Part shown: positions 59,404 to 64,000 of the stretch, one piece after another
Position numbering within the stretch: position 1 is the first letter of the stretch
Layout of the letters: each line of letters starts with the position of its first letter
Origin: Algoriphagus sp. PAP.12
Lineage (GTDB): Bacteria > Bacteroidota > Bacteroidia > Cytophagales > Cyclobacteriaceae
Direction of reading: 5' to 3'
Length of the DNA: 64,000 nucleotides
NCBI RefSeq assembly: GCF_026652115.1
Contig: NZ_JAPPSQ010000007.1
Coordinates: 1-64,000, forward strand
Notes under the pieces: model-generated
Databases searched by the model: none
Told to the model about the DNA's origin: nothing
What the model saw: only the letters and a program-made list of their open reading frames with translations
Program-made: the position numbers and the translations under genes

Positions 59404-61758
59404 ATGAAAAAATTCCCTAATATAATTTTAGCAATTTTCGCATTTGCCTTGTCTTTTTTATTATCAGGGCTAACTAATGCGCAAAACCTCACTGAAAAAT
59501 CAGTCGAAGGCAACACTGATAATCTTCCTGTAAGAGAATATGCCATTTCCATAAATGAGCTGGCAGTGAACAAGGCAGGCAAAGAAGTCATGGGAATGGC
59601 CATTAATGGCAGTGTCCCGGGACCCACACTTACTTTTACTGAAGGTGAATATGCCGTAATATATGTAAAAAACGAGATGGATGAAGAAACTTCCATTCAC
59701 TGGCACGGTTTGTTGTTGCCAAATTTTTATGACGGGGTTCCTTACCTCACCACTCCGCCCATCGCGCCTGGGGAAACACAGAAGTACGAATTTCCCCTGA
59801 AACAAGCCGGTACCTATTGGTATCATTCACATACCATGCTGCAAGAGCAGAGTGGTGTTTTTGGCTCTATTGTCATCCATCCCAAAGAAGAAACCCTGGC
59901 TTACGATAAAGAACTTGTCATAATGCTATCTGACTGGACAAATGAAAAGCCCATGAACGTACTCCGTTTTTTGAAACGAGGAACTGAATGGTACAATTGG
60001 CGAAAAGGTACGGCTACCCCCTTAAATCAGGTTATTGCCAGAGGCGCTTTGGCAGCACAGTTAAACTTCTGGAGGCAGAGAATGGAAAGTGCTGACATTG
60101 CCGACATTTATTACCCGGCCTTTTTAGTAAATGGAGAACAAATTCAGGAATATCCCAATTTCAAACCGGGAGAAAAGGTTAGGCTAAGAATTATTAACGG
60201 GGCAGCTTCTACCTCGTTTTGGATGACGTTTGGTGGTGAGGAGCCCACTTTAGTTGCGGCTGATGGACTAAACGTTGAGCCGGTCAAGCGCAATAAAACG
60301 TTTATTGCCATAGCAGAGACCTATGATTTTATCGTCAGCATTCCGAAAAGTGGAAAGATGGAATTTCGGGCCACCGCTCAGGATGGTTCGGGAACAGCCT
60401 CTGCTTTTTTGGGCCAAGGTGAAGTTTTAGCCGCCGAAGATGTTCCCCGCCCTGATAAAATAGGGATGATGATGCAAATGGCAAAAATGGACATGCGCAT
60501 GGGGGCTCCTGCCCTAAAATTTAATCCTAAAAAGGACGATCCCCAAAAAATGATGGAGAACTGGGGAATGCAAATGAAAGGCGACAAAAACCCGGATAAT
60601 GATATGCCGGGTATGAATATGGCCGGAAATAAGGAAGAGGTCTCCCAAATGGATCATTCCTCAATGGATATGTCTGATGATAAAAACTCCAAAATGGATC
60701 CGCCAAGTGCTCCCATGGCTGAAATGCCCGGGATGGAAAACATGGATATGTTTTCAGAATACAATTACAATTATCTGAAATCACCTGAAAAAACGGTTTA
60801 TGGTAAGGATGTTCCAGTCAATGAAATCCTCCTCAATCTTACAGGGAATATGAACCGCTACATCTGGAGCATGAATGGTATTCCCCTATCTGAAACAGAT
60901 AAAATAAAAATCAAAGAGCGGCAAATTACCCGAATCACACTTAACAACCTGACGATGATGCACCATCCCATGCACCTGCATGGTCATTTTTTCCGTGTCA
61001 TCAACGAAAGCGGTGATTACTCGCCCCTGAAGCATACGGTGAATGTGCCACCCATGCAAAAAGTAACCATTGAGTTTTACGGGAACGAATATGGAGATTG
61101 GTTCTTTCATTGCCATATTCTCTATCATATGATGGGAGGTATGGCACGGGTAGTCAGCTATGATACACCGGAAGACCCTAGAATGAAACCCTTTCCAATT
61201 TCCAAACTGATTCACGAAACCAACCGCTTCTATAGTTGGGGAATGGCAGATGTTGCCTCACATAATACAACAGTCAATCTGACCACTTCAAACATTCGCA
61301 ATCAATTCAATTTATCAATGGAATACGGATGGAATCAGAACCTGGAAGCTGAATTTTCTTATGAGTATTATCTGTACGATTATTTGAGGGTTTTTGGAGG
61401 TATTAATGTTGAGAATACCACCAGGAATAGTTTGGATGATATGAAGACAATTGCCGTGGCTGGTATCCGGTGGTTTACACCTTATATGTTCAATGTTGAC
61501 CTAAGGATAGATAATGAGCTTCGGCCTAGAATTGGAATCGGTCGATCGCTGATGATATTTCCGAAGTTATCAATTTTTGGCTATTACGAATATCAAATTG
61601 ATGCAGGATTGGTAAACGGTCTGGAGGCCGGCCAAAATTACAAAGAAGAAATTGTATGGAGTGCCGGTGCACAATACATGCTTTCTAAGAATTTTTCACT
61701 GATGACAAGCTATGACAACCGCTTCGGAGCAGGGGGCGGATTATCTGTCATGTTTTAA
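59404..61758 (+). CDS. copA: CopA-like multicopper oxidase fused to an outer-membrane barrel-like domain
   Basis: 784 aa. ATG at 59404 opens the signal peptide. Copper sites are intact: HWHG (His99, His101), WYHSH (His141, His143), and C-terminal HPMHLHGHFF and HCHILYHMMGGM. A Met/Asp/His-rich loop lies between about 350 and 460 (PGMNMAG, DHSSMDMS, PGMENMDM), typical of cuprous oxidases. Residues 614-784 are an extra beta domain with alternating aromatic strands ending in LSVMF, resembling CopB, normally a separate protein. It oxidises Cu(I) to the less toxic Cu(II) in the periplasm. Confidence 0.93.
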   Translation: MKKFPNIILAIFAFALSFLLSGLTNAQNLTEKSVEGNTDNLPVREYAISINELAVNKAGKEVMGMAINGSVPGPTLTFTEGEYAVIYVKNEMDEETSIHWHGLLLPNFYDGVPYLTTPPIAPGETQKYEFPLKQAGTYWYHSHTMLQEQSGVFGSIVIHPKEETLAYDKELVIMLSDWTNEKPMNVLRFLKRGTEWYNWRKGTATPLNQVIARGALAAQLNFWRQRMESADIADIYYPAFLVNGEQIQEYPNFKPGEKVRLRIINGAASTSFWMTFGGEEPTLVAADGLNVEPVKRNKTFIAIAETYDFIVSIPKSGKMEFRATAQDGSGTASAFLGQGEVLAAEDVPRPDKIGMMMQMAKMDMRMGAPALKFNPKKDDPQKMMENWGMQMKGDKNPDNDMPGMNMAGNKEEVSQMDHSSMDMSDDKNSKMDPPSAPMAEMPGMENMDMFSEYNYNYLKSPEKTVYGKDVPVNEILLNLTGNMNRYIWSMNGIPLSETDKIKIKERQITRITLNNLTMMHHPMHLHGHFFRVINESGDYSPLKHTVNVPPMQKVTIEFYGNEYGDWFFHCHILYHMMGGMARVVSYDTPEDPRMKPFPISKLIHETNRFYSWGMADVASHNTTVNLTTSNIRNQFNLSMEYGWNQNLEAEFSYEYYLYDYLRVFGGINVENTTRNSLDDMKTIAVAGIRWFTPYMFNVDLRIDNELRPRIGIGRSLMIFPKLSIFGYYEYQIDAGLVNGLEAGQNYKEEIVWSAGAQYMLSKNFSLMTSYDNRFGAGGGLSVMF

Positions 61759-61768
61759 TTAGGAAGTT

Positions 61769-63082
61769 ATGGAAGAAAGTTATAAAAAAGGAAGTTTAAG
61801 TTTATTAGGATCAATTGCTTTAGGCACTGGTGTAATGATCGGTGCAGGAATCTTTGCATTATTGGGCCAGGTGGCTGAACTGTCAGGGACCTGGTTTCCT
61901 TACATTTTCGTTTTGGGAGCTCTCATTTCAGCATTTAGTGCTTACTCCTACATCAAAGTTTCAAATACGTATCCTTCGGCTGGGGGGATAGCCATGATTT
62001 TGAAAAAAGCTTATGGTAAATCAACCATAACAGCTTCTGCATCATTATTAATGGCACTATCCATGGTAATCAACGAAAGCCTGGTTGCCAGAACTTTTGG
62101 CTCTTATACCCTACAACTGTTCGAAGTTGAAAACAAGGAACTTTGGATTCCCATATTGGGTGTTGCTCTTTTGGTTAGCGCTTTTTTGATTAACATATCT
62201 GGCAACAAGCTGATAGGAAAGTCATCACAGTTCATGTCATTTATCAAAATTATCGGAATTCTGATTTTTGCCATAGGAGCTCTCTGGGCAGTGGGTTTTT
62301 CTCTGGAAGGGTTGATACCAAAAGCCATCAAAAACACTGATTATTCAGCAACCAGTTATATTGGGGCTTTAGCACTTTCCATTTTGGCCTACAAAGGATT
62401 CACTACAATAACTAATAGTGGTGGCGAAATTACAGAACCTCAAAAAAATGTTGGCCTGTCTATTATTATTTCTTTGTTGATATGCACAGTGGTGTATTTT
62501 CTGGTTGCTTTCGCTGTAAACTCAAGCCTTACAATCTCTGAAATTATTCAAGCCAAAGATTACTCCCTTGCTGAAGCTGCCAGACCTGCTTTTGGAGATT
62601 TTGGTCTTCATTTTACCGTTGCTATTGCCATAATAGCTACTATTTCGGGAGTGATTGCCAGCATTTTTGCAGTCTCTCGTATGACGGCTATGCTTACAGA
62701 TATGGAACTTATTCCACATAGTCATTTGGGCATGTCAGGCCGAATACAGAAGCATATGTTGGTGTATGTGGTGTTTATCGCTATCATCCTGACTATTTTC
62801 TTTGATCTGTCCAGAATTGCTTCCATAGGAGCCATTTTTTATTTGGTGATGGACATCATTATTCATTGGGGTGTATATAAGTATTTGAGGAAAGAGGTGA
62901 AAGCCAATGGAACAATTGTACTCACAGCGATGGTGTTGGATTTCATCGTATTGGCAGCTTTCTTATGGATCAAGGCATCATCTGACCTTTTGGTTCTTAT
63001 TGTTTCTGCATCTGTGATGCTAATAGTTTTTGCAGGTGAAAAATGGTTCTTAAGTCGAGCAGATAAATCTACCCAAAAATGA
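61769..63082 (+). CDS. APC-superfamily amino acid/cation permease
   Basis: 437 aa, about twelve membrane helices. The first contains GTGVMIGAGIFALLGQVAEL, the G-x-G-IF motif of APC transporters; a conserved segment with ITNSGGEITEPQKN lies in the middle. It probably carries amino acids or polyamines by proton symport. Starts 10 bases after copA, so it shares its transcript; the link to copper is unclear (perhaps a supply of cysteine/glutathione precursors, or chance cargo). Confidence 0.85.
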   Translation: MEESYKKGSLSLLGSIALGTGVMIGAGIFALLGQVAELSGTWFPYIFVLGALISAFSAYSYIKVSNTYPSAGGIAMILKKAYGKSTITASASLLMALSMVINESLVARTFGSYTLQLFEVENKELWIPILGVALLVSAFLINISGNKLIGKSSQFMSFIKIIGILIFAIGALWAVGFSLEGLIPKAIKNTDYSATSYIGALALSILAYKGFTTITNSGGEITEPQKNVGLSIIISLLICTVVYFLVAFAVNSSLTISEIIQAKDYSLAEAARPAFGDFGLHFTVAIAIIATISGVIASIFAVSRMTAMLTDMELIPHSHLGMSGRIQKHMLVYVVFIAIILTIFFDLSRIASIGAIFYLVMDIIIHWGVYKYLRKEVKANGTIVLTAMVLDFIVLAAFLWIKASSDLLVLIVSASVMLIVFAGEKWFLSRADKSTQK

Positions 63083-63792
63083 AACGAAACAGAAACTACT
63101 ACATCCGAAAAACACACCGGTATCTGGGGATTTTTATAGGCATTCAGTTTATTGGGTGGACGGTCAGCGGCCTCTATTTCAGTTGGACGGATATTGACGA
63201 AATCCATGGAGACCAGTTCCACCATGAGCATGTCACGACCCATTCACCCCGGAACCTGATCAGTCCGGCACAATTGGATTCAACGATTGGTATTTCATCC
63301 CTTGAGCTTCGCTACATCAATCACCAACCGCATTATTGGGTCAACGATAGTCTGCTTTACAATGCCCTGACCGGGCAAATCAAAAAGGGCATAACCGAAA
63401 CGGAGGCGGCCGAAATCGCACAGAACCATCTCGTGAAAAACCTGGAAATCCTGAAAACCGAATGGATTACTGAAACCGACAACCATCATGAATACCGTGG
63501 CAGGCCGCTACCAGCCTGGGCTGTCCACTTTGAGCATCCCGAAAACCTTACGGCCTACGTAGATGCCCGTAACGGCAACTTCGAACGGGTACGCCACAGC
63601 CGTTGGCGTTGGTTCGATTTTCTTTGGATGTTCCACACCATGGATTATGCCGGGCGGGACAACTTTAACAATTGGCTGCTCAGGGCATTTTCAGTCTTTG
63701 GCCTATTTACAGTGCTATCAGGCTTTACACTTTACGCAGTATCCTCTAAAACTTTCTTAAAAACCACTTCAAAACTTAAAAAGAATAAATGA
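63079..63792 (+). CDS. PepSY-associated membrane protein
   Basis: 237 aa with two membrane helices at the ends (about 15-38 and 205-228) and a periplasmic PepSY-like domain between, holding His-rich DQFHHEHVTTH and a YVDARNGNFERVRHS strand typical of PepSY. Conserved His residues in the helices (RKTHRYLGIFIG and WMFHTMDY) resemble PepSY_TM proteins that reduce iron or bind haem. The start overlaps the permease stop by 4 bases. Possibly a reductase for metal. Confidence 0.8.
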   Translation: MKRNRNYYIRKTHRYLGIFIGIQFIGWTVSGLYFSWTDIDEIHGDQFHHEHVTTHSPRNLISPAQLDSTIGISSLELRYINHQPHYWVNDSLLYNALTGQIKKGITETEAAEIAQNHLVKNLEILKTEWITETDNHHEYRGRPLPAWAVHFEHPENLTAYVDARNGNFERVRHSRWRWFDFLWMFHTMDYAGRDNFNNWLLRAFSVFGLFTVLSGFTLYAVSSKTFLKTTSKLKKNK

Positions 63793-64000
63793 TGAACAAA
63801 CTGATTTACACACTTGCACTGGGATTGCTGATCGTATCCTGCCAAAACAAAAAAGGTGAAAATGGTGGTCACGAACACCATCAGCCGGAAGCCGCAACCT
63901 CTACGGTCGACCAATCGGATAATTCAAAAAAGAGCATCCCTCAGGAAGCGCATGGCAATGTGGGTGATGCCCACGTTTCTGTGTACTACCACTCACCTGC
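63792..64000 (+). CDS. Lipoprotein, start of a DUF2911-type gene (partial)
   Basis: Signal LALGLLIVSC (Cys at residue 16), then a His-rich linker and GNVGDAHVSVYYHSP, which matches the beginning of DUF2911 (gly-asp-ala then V-YxxP). The gene runs past the window end. Its ATG overlaps the stop of the PepSY gene (TGATG). Probably another periplasmic metal-associated lipoprotein. Confidence 0.7.
   Translation, partial: MNKLIYTLALGLLIVSCQNKKGENGGHEHHQPEAATSTVDQSDNSKKSIPQEAHGNVGDAHVSVYYHSP

Overview
The window looks like a chromosomal segment of a Bacteroidota bacterium, most likely Cytophagales (Cyclobacteriaceae or Algoriphagus-like; this placement is inference). The support is a SusC/SusD pair under an ECF sigma/FecR switch, many lipoproteins, LytTR/LytS signalling, HYC_CC_PP and GDCCVYC metal proteins, and AT-rich spacers mostly lacking Shine-Dalgarno sequences.

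Layout. 1-0.7 kb: a small orphan gene and the 3' end of a tRNA-Pro-like gene with its terminator, probably an old integration scar. 0.7-14.1 kb: a minus-strand run of 14 closely packed genes: a 2-TM protein, lipoprotein, YbjN-like protein, trypsin-like protease/zinc-ribbon/YbjN fusion, five further lipoproteins or secreted proteins, SH3 and other membrane proteins, then LemA, DUF1266 and DUF3137. No described pathway is known to me for this set, and it is the best candidate for an undescribed system. 14.3-17.3 kb: a TPR-LytS kinase and LytTR regulator in the same orientation just upstream. 17.6-26.7 kb: ECF sigma, FecR, SusC and SusD with two exported phosphodiesterase-type enzymes. 26.8-29.6 kb: cobalamin riboswitch, metE and a small gene. 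29.7-36 kb: PadR/ABC permease, a membrane-anchored HTH protein, and topoisomerase III.

36.1-44.7 kb is a mosaic of mobile DNA. A tRNA-Ser-like 3' end is followed by a tyrosine recombinase, a 2-TM protein, an HTH protein, a RepA-like ATPase, four tandem 9-bp repeats and a Toprim primase: a self-replicating integrated element without a visible relaxase. Then come umuD with a frameshifted, truncated umuC, an SDR gene preceded by the C-terminal stub of an SMP-30-like gene, and a second recombinase with a frameshift.

44.7 kb to the end is a plus-strand heavy-metal island, visibly more GC-rich than the left half. It holds a CadC-like ArsR sensor and a CsoR-like partner, a Cys-rich small protein, a MerT-MerP fusion, a GDCCVYC protein, two HYC_CC_PP proteins, a porin, a complete CusA/CusC/CusB efflux pump, DUF3347, beta-flower (broken), TRASH-like, NTF2-like and DUF2231 proteins, a multicopper oxidase fused to an outer-membrane barrel-like domain, an APC permease, a PepSY protein and the start of a DUF2911 lipoprotein. 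Together these would sense thiophilic/cuprous metal, bind it in the periplasm, oxidise Cu(I), and pump metal across both membranes.
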